Below the pieces are notes generated by a model, which was given only the letters and a program-made list of their open reading frames with translations, was not told where the DNA came from and did no database searches. This document shows positions 45,001 to 56,690 of a DNA stretch of 64,000 nt, piece by piece. Location of the stretch: assembly GCF_964199755.1 (NCBI RefSeq), contig NC_133897.1:112158037-112222036 (forward strand), read 5' to 3'. The position numbers and the translations under genes were made by a program. Source of the DNA: Larus michahellis (taxonomy: Eukaryota; Chordata; Aves; Charadriiformes; Laridae). Numbering within the stretch: the first letter of the stretch is position 1; each line of letters begins with the position of its first letter.

Positions 45001-48000
45001 AACAAAGAGACTGGACCCACACCCTTGCAGTAAATACAAGCTGATAAGATTTTGCCTTGGGGGAAGTTTAAGATTCCACCATAAAAAGCTATACTAAGTT
45101 TTTTACGAGTCAGCTATCCACCTTACAAAGGAAGAGTCAGCATATTGGCCAGTATATAAGAATGAATAAAAACACTAAGTTTATAAACACATCTGCTTCA
45201 CAGAACCAATAAGCAAAGACAGATATTACATTAAGGCATACATCCCATCAGTAGTGGAAATATACTTACCGCAATACGCTTTTTGCTCCCATGCATTTGA
45301 TGTCATATGAGACCGAGTAGATCTCATAGAAGGTCGCCTTGATGTTTAAGCAGCCAATAAAATCCTTAGGGTTCAGCTTGTACAGATCAAATGTGATGTT
45401 AGCTACTCCCATTTTCTTCTTTTGCCTCAAAGCAGCGACTCCATTTCTTGTCTAATTTAAAAAGAGGGAGAGAGAGACAGTTTGTACCTTGAGCCAGGAA
45501 ACTACAGCAAGACAATCACTAATAGTGCAGCTTAAAAGACAACGACTTATTCCAGTCTTTGGGCTAGTTCTCCATCAATTCTAAACTAGAATCACAAGCA
45601 TTAGCACAGAGAAAAGCAAGTCTGTAGCTTACGTAATTTTGCTCAAGTCCTGCGCAGGCTCAGGTCTGAAGCTATTCCAGACAGACACAGAAATTCTAGA
45701 GTGACCTAGCGCCTCCTGAATATTTCTTTCCTGTAATACAGCTGCTTCTTCAGAGTATACTGAAGCTACAGGTAATGCCACTGGACAGTATTCCTACCAT
45801 TTAATTATTCTGGTATATCCCAGGTGCTAGCTGAGGCAGCACACTTAGTCCACACTGAAACAGGCCACCAAATAACCAGGATGACATTAGGTCTTTCTGT
45901 TTAGGAAGGAACACAATGCTGATGAGCACTCTTTAGACATAGCTGCAAAGACTACACTTGTGAAAAGTCAGGTCCTCACTTCAAATTCTGGCTCATAATG
46001 CCTCTTCTTCTTCCTACTAGAAAAGTAACACGGGGAGGGAACTACCACTGATTAGGCCTAGGGTTTATTACCAAGCTTAAGATAAAAAGCAGAGAAGGAG
46101 CGTGGAAAGTCATCTTCCACCTTGAATCCAGCCTCCTTTACTGGAAGCAGCCCTTGCCTGCTTCAGTGCTGACAGTGCTGCTTTCAGGATTGCTCACTTC
46201 AAGAAAAAACATAAATAGCAAAGACCCATATTTACAGAGACATCTAGTGGATACACGGGATACTCTGCTGAGCACATTCTGCTCAAGGTTAATGACGCGG
46301 CAGCTGCCAACCTGTTTTTTGCGTGCTAAATGAAGCAATAAAGTTGTGTAAGACTGGACCTTTTTTTGTACTTGTCACCCCAGCGCTCAGACGGTGCCAT
46401 GATAAGTCAGACCAAGCTAAACACTGTAGTGTATCATTAGCCAGCATTTTTATGCCTGTTTTACTTCGATAGCCTCCAAGCTCCGGCAATAGGGCCCCCT
46501 ATCAACAACAGTTTTGGACAGATGCTATGCTTGGCAGCCTATCCCCCATTAGCACCCAGGGTATATGGAAAAAGCTTGATAGAGCTTGTGCTACACAAGC
46601 AGATGATGATGATTTTTGAAGATGATTTGTGAAGCTGCGGCAGTCCTTCTGCTGTCATTCAGCACAGCCTGAAGAGGGGCGGCATTCAGATTTCTGCTGC
46701 TGCCGTGCCAGGCAGGACATGGGGCAGAGAACGGGAAGGAGCAAGGTGGAGTCACACCCTGGCTCCAGCTTCTTTTCTGCTCTTGGAGCTCATGGCCCAG
46801 GTGCAGCAGGTTGACAAGCTAGTGAGGTATCTTGGGGAAAAAACATACAAACTACCCATGTTGCAAGAGAAGACTGAGAAAAGGGGGCCACACGGTTGAG
46901 CCATCCGTGGACAAACAGAAAAATGCCAGGCCTGCCTACAGCTCCTGAGCTAGCTCTGTGCCTGGCAGAGGACGTTTTGATGCTAGCTTTCTATCAACAA
47001 CCATTTCATGGAAAGACAATTAGGAGTTTGGCTATCTCATTAACATACAGATGACTATTCCTCCACAAAACCACAAATTGGGACACTGAGCTGATATGAT
47101 CAGGATGCTAAAGCTAGCTGATCTTGGTAGTTCTTAAAATACCTTAAAGCATGTAGGCTAACATTAGGTTTTGATGACAACTCTTAGCTGTTTGCAAGAT
47201 CAAACACAAGTATTTTTCTAGCCTTCACAAGGCAAAACTTGTTTTATATTGCTTAATTTGGGCATTTTTCCCCCCCCACCCCAAAGCTAATCTTTAAAGA
47301 CATTGTATTTTTAACTTCATGCAGTCAAAGTCCTAATTTTCTTTATGTTACAAAGGCTCGAAAACAAAGTTATTTCTGAGTCTCTCCAAAAGTAGGGCAT
47401 TTCCCCTATCATTCTTTCCAGTTGTCATGTTTCATTATGTTTCGTTTCAATTCTGGTAGATCTTTGCCAACAGTTCTATGTCCAAGCAAGGGACAGAAAA
47501 GTGAACTGGATTTGTCATCCAGGAAGGCTCAATGAGGAGTTGATATCTTGCCTTCTTTAGGGGAAGTTTTCATCGTCTTCTCCCCTCTCCCCAACAATTT
47601 TAGCAGCCACAGACAATCTTCCATCCTCTTCTATTCAAGTGATAGAGAGGTACTCAACACTTACTTGTGTCCATTTCTGTCCTTTTTCTAGAACCATGAA
47701 GTGTGTATTATCATCCAGGGACTGGAAGAACTCTTCTGTGTCCACAACCGTGCCATCTTCCTCCAAAACCAGAATAACTATCCCAGATATAAGGAAGGCA
47801 TCTAAAGTCTGCAAAAAAACCCGAGTTGATTTTAGCATTCAAAAGAGGGCTCATCATTTCACATTAAGACTTGCTTATCTGCCATATTCTCCGCAACTTC
47901 CCCAATAATGATTTTAAGAACAAGAGCCTGTGGGTTGCCTTTCTGGAATACTGTACTGCACTATAAGCCTCAACCAGAGTGTGAAAGTTTGCTATACCTT

Positions 48001-51000
48001 GCTGATGAGCTCTTGCAGACTGCTTGCAACAATTCCTTTTCGGCTGCTTCGGGAGGCATTTGACACACGGAAAGGTCGCCCTGCAGGCATGAGAGGAGGG
48101 AACAGGGTCTGTTTTGTCACCGCTCCCACGGATACCAAAGATCTAAGACAAATAAAAATTCAGCATAGTTATAAAAGTAGTGCTGTGAGAAGGAGGACTG
48201 TTGACCTCAGTGATGTAAGAACATCATATGAGTAATTCACAGGTCATGTTAGACTTGCAGAGCTTGCTTTCAAAACGAAATACTACGTAGCCCTATGGAC
48301 AAGTTGTCTGAGCTTTCTCTTGCCAGTGACATTTGAAAACGCTTCTAAAATTAAAAATATTTCAAGCAGATGTCGGCCACCTCTAGCTCAGCTGATGTCA
48401 AGGTCACAATTACAGTGAGGCCAACAGGTTTTAACACTGAATTGGAAAGGCAGCAGCTCTTACTGCATTCAGCCATATAAATCATTCCTTTTGCCTGCAA
48501 GATAAACAATCAGACTATACATAAAACTACTTTCAGCTACTCAGTTGAGATGAGTTCACTTTAGGAAGACGGAACATATCTATATTCAGAACACCTAGCA
48601 TCAGAATGCCAGTGGAGCTTTTCAATATAGTTATGCTTGACTTCCAAAGAACCAAGCAATTTATCTTGTAAATAATACCTACAGTCTATAAAACTTCATC
48701 TAGCTTTGAAAATGAGAAAATATAACTTGTTTGTGCCCTAATGTATAAAGCATCATCAAATGACATGACAATTAAGATGAAAGTACATAAGCGGATAGTG
48801 TTGGAGCAGGCTGCCAGAGAGGCTAAAAGAATTCCTACAGCTTTAGAAGGAGGTTTTAAATTTAACTGGGCAATCACATGTTTCAATAGTGACTGTTTAT
48901 GTTCCCTTAGAAAAAATGAGCATGTACAACTTGTAACTTCCTGCTCCCACACCAAGGTATAGAGCTGCTCCCATCTACATCTAGTGACAGCCTTTTGCTG
49001 CCACATTACATCGGTTAATTCAATAGCCAGCCAGTTTGCCAAAAATCACCCTCTGCATGACACCTGGAAAGGACTGATCTTTAACACATCTTTTACAGGG
49101 AGACAGCATTTTGCCTCCCAAATTTTTGGACTTTACCCCCTAGATATGTTTTGCTCCTTAATACTGAATTGCACAGGGGTGGGAAGGGATGCATCCCCCT
49201 TTTGTTCTCCCACATAGGTGTAAAAGGTCAGTGACGGTGAGGTGGCTCGAGAGCTGGCTGTGTGACAGAACTCAGAGGGTTGTGATCAGCGGCATAGAGT
49301 CTAGTTGGAGGCCTGTAACCAGTGGTGTCCCTCAGGGGTCAATACTCGGTCCAATTTTGTTCAGTATATTCATTAATGACTTGGATGATGGGACAGAGCG
49401 TATCCACAGCAAGTTCGCTGATGATACCAAACTGGGAGGGGTGGCTGACACTCTGGAGGGCCATGCTGCCATTCAGCGTGACCTGGACAGGCTGGAGAGC
49501 TGGGCAGAGAAGAACCTAATGAGGTTCAACAAAAGCAAGTGCAAGGTCCTCCACCTGGGGAAGAAGAATGCTCAGCACCAGTATAGGTTAGGGGTGGACC
49601 TGCTGGGAAGTAGTTCTGAGGAGAAGGATCTGGGGGTCCTGGTAGACAGTAAATTACCCATGAGCCAACAATGTGCCCTTGTTGCCAAAAAGGCCAATGG
49701 AATCCTGGGCTGCATAGGGAAGAGTGTGGCCAGTAGGTCGAAGGAGGTCATTCTCCCCCTCTACTCTGCACTGGTGAGGCCACAACTGGAATACTGCATC
49801 CAGTTTTGGGCTCCCCAGTTCAAGAGGGACAGGGAACTACTGGAGCGGGTCCAGCGTAGGGCAACTAAGATGATTGAGGGACTGGAGCATCTCCCTTATG
49901 AGGAAAGGCTGAGAGAGCTGGGACTCTTTAGCCTGGAGAAGAGAAGGCTGAGGGGGGACCTTATTATGGCATACAAGTATCTAAAGGGTGGGTTGAAGGA
50001 GGATGGTGCCAGGCTCTTTTCAGTGGTTCCCAGTGACAGGACGAGGGGCAACGGGCACAAGCTAGAACATAGGAAGTTCAGTTCAAATACATGGAAAAAC
50101 TTCTTTACAGTGGGGGTGACAGAGCACTGGAACAGGCTGCCCAGGGAGGTTGTGGAGTCCCCTTCTCTGGAGATTTTCAAGACTGGCCTGGATGCAGTCC
50201 TGAGTAATGTGCTCTAGGCAATCCTGCTCTAGCAGGGGAGCTGGACTAGATGATCTCTAGAGGTCCCTTCCAACTCTGAAGTTTCTGTGATTTATGGAGG
50301 AAAATTTTATTCCCAGACACTTTCACAGAGGGGAAAGGAGTGAACTGTCAGTTTCTTTCTGCAGCCAAAGAGCGAATATAGGAACTCCTAGAAAAATGAT
50401 GAATGGTAGAAAGTTATTCAGCTAATAATGTCCCAGTCACTCACATCTTTTTGTGCAAGTCCACACTGACTAGGGATAATAACTATCTTTTAAAAACCTC
50501 TTATCTGGTTTTCAAGCATACTTTTGGGATGCAAAGTCATTTCTGTGACTGGTCAGACAGAGTTTCAGCAATCACTTGTATCTCCTGCTCTCATTCTGAG
50601 CTGCCGTTCTAACAAGGCTTTGGGCTATTGTCTTTCCTCTGTACACCAGAAGATTTCTCTTCCTCAAAAACTCAGTGGTACTATTGGAGCTTTTATTTTT
50701 TAAAAGAAGGGGGACATTCAGCAGTGTTATTTTAACTCAAGCAAATACCTTCTTGGTAGTGCTGTCTAAACACTAGGTCCCTGGCTTTCAACAGCCTGCA
50801 TACATACACACTACTGGTAGAAACCTCTCATTTTAACAAAGGCGGTGAGGATGAGCAATGAGTACAGTTCTGAGGAGGCAGGCACTGCTCCAAATTTGAG
50901 TACTAATAAGCATTTCCCTCTTGGAAAAGGTGTCAAGACCAAGGAGGAAGACAAGGTGACAGAACAGCACTGACAAAGGCACTGAAGCTCCACAGAAGGG

Positions 51001-53168
51001 ACATGTACTAGGACAGGGTGTGTTTATTAATCTCTCCACTGACTGAGTCAATAGTTCCCCAATCACCCCACCGGTCCGTGGGCAGCTCCCGTTCTGAATC
51101 ACTGAGTCTCTCCCTCAGATATGAAGCTTGCTCATCTACCTCAGAGCTGGTGACTCCACTTCATGGGGCACCATGATGTTAGAAAGTGCAATGCTCAGGA
51201 TTCAAGAGACAATGCTTTCAGAGCTACTTACATCCCGTTCCCTCTCACACATTTGAAAACTAGCAGGTAGCATAGTTACTTGAGTGCTATATATGCCAGT
51301 ACTGCCAAGATTTTATTTTTTTTCTGAGAGGACAGAAAACTCTGGTCCTGTTGAACAGTTTTCCTTCCCATTACTTCAGCCAAGTGGTCATTCACAAAAG
51401 ACAAAGCATAAGGAAAAATGCCAAAACATAAATCCTGGTACAGAAGGGAGAATATCAGGGGCACAGCTCATGGGCAGGACCTGAGCTAACAGGGTTCACC
51501 TCAGGCATTAGCACAGCTAACCGTACGAGCCATATTTTGCATCTCTGAGCAGAAGTTCCTTCAGGATTCAAGATCAATCATCTCACACTGCTGCCTAGTT
51601 CTATCGAATGTAAAACTCCAATAAAAACCACCCAAACAGATTAATAAACCAGGACTTTCATTAGCTCTATCAGACAGTCACTTAACAGGAGTCCAAGTCG
51701 TAGGGAGTTATTTAACATTGATAAGATTTCACCTACATTTCAATAAAACCAGTCAACATCACCTTTAAACTAAGTCTGCTTATGAAGCGGTGAGCCTGGG
51801 CTCCAGTGCAGGCTGAGGTTTTGGTTAATAAGAAGCACTAGGAAACAAAACCCAGTGCAATTAAAAAAAAGACAGACAAAAAGAGTGTGAAACCTTCCAT
51901 TTCTGGGCCTATTGCCTAAAGCTTGGTTCTCCTTTGTTTCCCCCACACAAAGGCCACAGACTCAAACAGGCCAGCCTAGGTTCAGGGCTCCGAGAAAGAT
52001 CCCTTTTTGCTGCAGCTGTCCCAGAAACCAGACAAACTGATTCCCAATGATGGGAATTCCCCTGCTAGACTGGAGTTACCAAAAATAATTTCCTATTAAA
52101 AGCTGATCAAGCTAAGTCAGGAAACAAGCAGTGGAGAGGGAAGGAACGTACTAAGATGCAGACAGCTTTATTAGAAAGTTGAGTGACACATTAGACACAG
52201 ACAACTCCACTATTATTCTTCTTCAAAGTTTGAAGGATCAAATCCTAGCTCTTCCCTAAAGGGGAGAGGGATCCTATGTCAGTGGAAAACAAAAATATAA
52301 TTGAAAGAGCACATATCTTCAAACTCTAGCATCTCATCCAGTTTTTGTGTAACTACAACCTGCTAGAGACTCCCAGAGACCGCCCCAAGCATTCACTGTA
52401 GTGTCAAGGCTGGTGGGACAGATTAATCAATTATTTTTTTTTGGCGGGGAAAATCTGGGGATTAAAAGCCTGCCTTGAGCCCTGTACACATATTTCACTC
52501 TTTATCTTTGTTTGCAATATGCCTTGTATGTTTGTCTAAGAATGTGGTGCAACGGTCTTCAGCCTCACTCAGAAAAGTCAACGTTGCACAACACGAGTGG
52601 CTTCAGAATATGGCACGGTGTGGTTTTTAGGTGAGAGTTCACAGGCAAACGACAACGACAGTGACGGCAAAGCAAAAAAAAAAAAGAAAAATCAGAAGTT
52701 AGCCAGGGTTCGACCAGCTTGGAGACTCGGTTTCCCTCCTAAAACTCAAGTGAACTGTAGAGCTATTGGAACCGCAGCTAGAACTCGAGGCAGGCGAGTG
52801 CCGCACGGAGCCAGCTGCGCCTTTACGGACGCGGCGAGCACACCCGGCGTGCCCACAGGGGCCAGGAGCCGCGGCCGCGCCGCCACCGAGTCCAAGCGGC
52901 TCCTCGGTAACACCCAGGCTCCGCGCCCGACGCACAACCCGGCAGCTCGGCTACCGCCGAGGCGCGGCGGGCACATCCCGGCCGGGGGCTGCAACCCCCC
53001 CGGCTCCAACCTGCGCGTCCCTCGGGAGAACTTCACCGGCGGCTGGAAAGGCTGCGAGGGCACGACTGCTTGCTTCTCCCCATCAGATTTAACATCCTTC
53101 CCCCCTCCCCGCCACAAGCCCCGCACTCACCGCACCACCGAGCCCACGCACTCCCGCGCCGCCTCCAT
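41911..53168 (-). CDS. CIDEA: CIDEA, CIDE-family lipid-droplet protein (gene span, complete)
   Basis: CIDEA is known to sit at lipid-droplet contact sites and endoplasmic reticulum and promote droplet fusion and lipid transfer; it was first described as a DFF45-like cell-death protein. Five minus-strand exons (38, 145, 144, 182 and 133 nt) join in phase to 642 nt, or 213 residues plus TAG, close to the mammalian length (about 217-219). The CIDE-N domain starts near residue 35 (RPFRVSN) and includes the acidic [16 protein letters not shown] patch and [14 protein letters not shown] short linker with KKK leads to CIDE-C ([19 protein letters not shown], then YSVSYDIKC and the C-terminal helix [18 protein letters not shown]). 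The MEAAR start matches human CIDEA from memory and argues against CIDEB or CIDEC. Introns are 42044-45269, 45452-47664, 47809-47997 (189 bp) and 48143-53130; the last holds a CR1 on the opposite strand. Confidence 0.95.
45270..45451 (-). CDS. CIDEA: CIDEA exon 4 (CIDE-C)
   Basis: This exon is 182 nt, with acceptor AAATTAG and donor CG|GTAAGT (phase 2). It encodes the basic linker [10 protein letters not shown] and the conserved [18 protein letters not shown] and YSVSYDIKC segments. Confidence 0.96.
47665..47808 (-). CDS. CIDEA: CIDEA exon 3 (distal CIDE-N)
   Basis: This exon is 144 nt in phase 0, with acceptor TTTGCAG and donor CAA|GTAAGT. It encodes residues 62-109, including [18 protein letters not shown] and [11 protein letters not shown]. 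Confidence 0.96.
47998..48142 (-). CDS. CIDEA: CIDEA exon 2 (start of CIDE-N)
   Basis: This exon is 145 nt, with acceptor GTCTTAG and donor AAG|GTATAG. It encodes residues 13 (split) to 61, including [19 protein letters not shown] and SSLQELISK. Confidence 0.95.
49222..50294 (+). mobile_element. CR1 LINE, 1.07 kb 3' part, antisense in CIDEA intron 1
   Basis: This is the longest CR1 in the window. An uninterrupted frame to 50217 encodes the distal reverse transcriptase: GVPQGS motif, catalytic FADD at 49414-49425, [29 protein letters not shown], then the CR1 C-terminus ([24 protein letters not shown]). The tail reads GGTCCCTTCCAACTCTG and ends TTCTGTGA. The 5' part (endonuclease, proximal RT, ORF1) is missing, so it cannot move by itself. 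The absence of frameshifts over 340 codons suggests a fairly young copy. Confidence 0.95.
53131..53168 (-). CDS. CIDEA: CIDEA exon 1 (start codon)
   Basis: The ATG at 53168-53166 is followed by [11 protein letters not shown] and a donor CG|GTGAGT (phase 2). Only 38 nt are coding. It was assigned from the MEAAR start, the phase match to exon 2 and its position in a CpG island. Confidence 0.9.
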
Positions 53169-53211
53169 GACCGGTCCGGCCGGGGCAGGGGGGGCCAGCG
53201 CCGGCCGCGGC

Positions 53212-53219
53212 CCTTATGT
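53212..53219 (-). promoter_or_regulatory. TATA-like element of CIDEA
   Basis: ACATAAGG on the minus strand lies about 44 bases upstream of the ATG, immediately downstream of GC boxes. It implies a very short leader (about 15-20 nt) if used. Inferred from motif and spacing. Confidence 0.4.
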
Positions 53220-54576
53220 GGCGGGGGCGGGCGGGCCGTGCTCCTCCCCGCGGCGGGGAGGGACGGGACGGCCCCTCCGCCCCGGCCTTCCCGCGGTCCT
53301 TCCCCCGCCGCGGCCCCGGGAGCCGAGCTGGGGAAGGATGGGGGGATGATCTGCCCAGACGCTTACCCCCCCGAGCGGCGTGTCACGGCGGCGCTGAGCC
53401 CCAGCCAGGTTTAAAGTTTACGCGCAGCACAAAATAATAGCAGTAACAGCGGGGGAGAGATACCGCGCCGTGGAAGGAATCTTTCTTCAGGTGCCTTTTG
53501 CCGTATGCTTTACCCGGAAAAGGAGCGAGAAGGGACTTTGTTTAGCTTGTGCCCGAGTTACATACTACATATCAGCCGGTTACAGCTAATATAGCAACAC
53601 TGGAAGCCAATCTCATTTGAAGCCTCTCAGCATTAGGGCAAATCAACAGATTAAGCATCTCAGCTTCTGATTTTAGAGCCTGTGAATAAGCTTACATCTT
53701 GGATTAATATATACAGTAGCCTCAGTGGAGGTATTTCGCACTATTCCTACAGGCAGGGGAGCAACAACTAATGTTTACTGAGCAGGTACAAAAGTAGGTT
53801 TTCCTTTTTATGTATGCCTATGGCCACAAATACCATATTTTCTTGGCTCTGAAACCAGGTTCTGTTTCTCAGAGCTGTCAAATCGCTATCCTGTGGGGAA
53901 AACAGAACCAGGAGCCTCAGAACTAGGCAACGCCTGGCCTATGGCCAGCACCTGCACCAGGAAACCCTCTCACTGCTGATCAGGGAAAGACTCCAGAGGC
54001 CTTTGCCACCAGCTGTCAGGCTACCCCCAGGTTCAGGAATAGGTTGCCCAGATTGTTTTTCCTGTCCCAGCCTGTTTAGTGCAGGAAAAGCCATTCACAA
54101 TATTTCTTTACTCTCCAGGCTTCTCTAACAAGCAGGCTGACACCTGCTAGATGTCTTCAGTCCTCAGCTTTTGGGCCCTTATCAGCTTATAAAAAACAAA
54201 CAACCAACCTTTTAGTCCGGGGTAAATAATTTCCTTAGGCAGCATCTCCTTCCCAGCCTGGTGGGGTAAATAACCCCTTTCTTCAGAGCAAAGCCTAACC
54301 CACTAAACTTCTTACTGGGAACCTGAGCCCAGACTTTTTATCTCTTCCTCCTCCTGCTACTTAGGGCTTGCAGGTGTGTGGGGATGCTTCTCATATGTTA
54401 ACCCCTTCTTTTCCTTTCATTTAGTTTTGTTACAGTTCTGTGATTTGTCCCTGACAATATGTCACGGAGAGTGGGAAATAGGGAACAGTAAATAGTTCTC
54501 TGAGCACTGGACTCCAAACAGCCTGTTTTCCCCAGGATTTGTACCTTGTGGTTGGTTGTGGGCCACAGATGAAGTT

Positions 54577-55088
54577 ATTTCCCACCTGGAGTACTGTGTC
54601 CAGCTCTGGAGCCCTCAGCACAGGAAGGACATGAACCTGTTGGAACAGGTCCAGAGGAGGGCCATGGAGATGATGAGAGGGCTGGAGCACCTCTGCTATG
54701 AAGACAGGCTGAGAGAGTTGGGGCTGTTCAGCCTGGAGAAGGGAGACCTTCTAGCAGCCTTCCAGTACCTAAAGGGGGCCTACAGGAAAGAAGGGGAGCG
54801 ACTCTTTATCAGGGAGTGGAGTGATAGGACAAGGGGTAATGGTTTCAAACTGAAAGAGGGTAGATTTAGAGTAGATACCAGGAAGAAATTCTTTACTGTG
54901 AGGGTGGTGAGGCACTGGAACAGGTTGCCCAGGGAAGTTGTGGATGCCCCATCCCTGGAAGTGTTCAAGGCCAGGTTGGATGGGGCTTTGAGCAGCCTGG
55001 TCTAGTGGGAGGTGTCCCTGCCCGTGGCCGGGGGGGTTGGAACTAGGTGATCTTTAAGGTCCCTTCAAACCCAAACCATTCTGTGATT
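54577..55088 (+). mobile_element. CR1 LINE 3' fragment
   Basis: It encodes HLEYCVQLWSPQ, EQVQRRAMEMMRGLEHL, LFSLEKGDLLAAFQYLKG and [10 protein letters not shown] in frame to 55005. It then gives the CR1 tail GGTCCCTTCAAACCC and ends CCATTCTGTGATTG. It is missing part of the usual KRRLRGDL segment (GDLLAAF instead), a small deletion relative to the other copies. 5'-truncated. Confidence 0.93.
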
Positions 55089-56389
55089 GTATTTATGCAA
55101 AGCGGCGCATTTGTAAGGAATTCTTACCAAGTGTTTTTCTACTGTCAAAACACTTGTGTATATACCGCAGCTTTTCCTGCTGTGGAGGGAGAAAACAGGG
55201 GAGAAGGAGAAGATGTTTTGTCTGACCATCTGTCCCATCCTACTTCTGCCTGTGGAAGAGAGAGTGCCCCTTAGAAACCATATGGAAATTGCAGCAACTC
55301 CAAGGATTTTTCCAAACAGACTGGAGCACAATTGTCTGGAGGAGCTGGAAATCTTGGTCTTGCAGAAGCTTAGCTTTCCTCTGGTCACATGCCTCTTCCT
55401 GGAGGTCTCTGCAGAGATATCCAACCAGTGGAGCCACTGCCGAGCAGCCCCCGAGGTGACATACCCGGTGCAAGGGCTGCCACAGCTCGGAGGCAGGGAC
55501 AGCATGTTTTGCAAGGACATGCTCCTCCAGTGGCATTTGTGCTTCAACTTGTGTGGCAGTTGTCACAACAAATACAAACGCAGCTCTTGATTTAAGAGTA
55601 ACAGGAAAAACATGTCCTTTTGAAGTCCGTCCTGATCTGTAAGGAGTGGAAGGTATTACCTGCAGTTTCACAAGCTGCGCTAATACTCCCTTTTTTTCTG
55701 AGGAAGCAGCAGTAAAGCCATCAGGTGGGTAAAATCACTGACCTAGGAGCTGGGCGCCTCAGCAAAGAAGTGTCTTTGAAGACCAGCAAGACAGCGTACA
55801 GAGTTGAGATGTGTGCAGAAACTACTGAGGAAGGGTATAAAACAGTAGCACGAGCCAAATCTGGCAGGCCAAGACAAAAAGTGAGATCTCATTACAAAAG
55901 GATGTGACAAGATAACAGTAAGTGTAGGGACACTATCAGTAAGAGGCAGAATCATCCAGCTCTTTTACAGGGAGTGGAAACAAACAGTAGGTTGAGGCGA
56001 GGAGGCCAGGATACTTAGCAACGTTTTGCTTCAGTTGTCACTGAAAGCATTAATCACGCAGGGGACAAAGTACGGGGCTGATGTTGAAGGGAGTGAACAC
56101 TGGAGGTGGAGTTAAATGAGCAACTGTGTTAATCCCTCTTACTAAATTACTGTCTTACTGTCCCTTTGCTGAGGTGCAGTGACTGACTCCTATACGTGTC
56201 ACTCGTCCACTGCAGTTCGAGTTAAACAAGTTTGCTGAAGTCACCACTCACAGGGGTCACAGTGCTATGAAAAAAAGTTTGCACGTGGCATGTTTAACAG
56301 GGAGGAGAAGGAACTTGGGGTAGTTTTGCATGCAACTTCACACTGGTGAGCGTGCAGCATCAGCCCAGTTTTTCCTTACCAGCCATCAA

Positions 56390-56690
56390 GAAAAAGGTTG
56401 ACAAATTGGAACAAACCCAGAGAAAAGTGGGAATGATCAGAGATATGGAAAATGTGGAGTACGGGCTTTGTAGTTTGGGGAAATAGGAAGATTGGGTGGA
56501 GATGTGAATCACGGGCTTCAATGATTTTAGAGAACTCCGTGAAGAGGAATGAAATAGAGTTTTCTTTACGCCTACAGGGGCTTAACCTGCAGGAAAGGAG
56601 AAATAAGTCGTCCATTCGGAAACATTTCAACTCTAAGGGGACTGTTAGGTGCTGGGATCAGTTGCCTACTGAAGATGTGAAGTCAATTAG
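56390..56690 (+). mobile_element. Probable ancient, decayed CR1 relic
   Basis: The translation KLEQTQRKVGMIRDMENVEY resembles the CR1 motif [20 protein letters not shown]. About 200 bases on, HFNSKGTVRCWDQLPTEDV resembles [18 protein letters not shown], in the right order and spacing. Identity is low and no 3' tail is clear, so this is an inference from conserved spacing. Confidence 0.45.

Larger units (their letters stand above)
52780..53420. promoter_or_regulatory. CpG island at CIDEA promoter
   Basis: A G+C- and CpG-rich block surrounds CIDEA exon 1 and reaches into intron 1 and about 250 bases upstream. GC-box clusters lie at 53220-53236. The 250-residue + strand open frame here is an artefact of composition. 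Confidence 0.8.

Noticed and set aside
48795-48880. CR1-like phrase GTTGGAGCAGGCTGCCAGAGAGG in CIDEA intron 1
   Set aside because: About 23 bases resemble the CR1 3' region, but the continuation diverges and no tail follows. Too weak to list as an element.
52597-53349. 250-codon + strand open frame over CIDEA exon 1
   Set aside because: It lies in a CpG island antisense to a real exon, has low-complexity Pro/Arg/Gly content and shows no recognisable domain.
55065-55671. Three overlapping 143-160-codon frames on both strands
   Set aside because: Overlapping frames on opposite strands without homology. A possible repeat or chance; coding is not supported.
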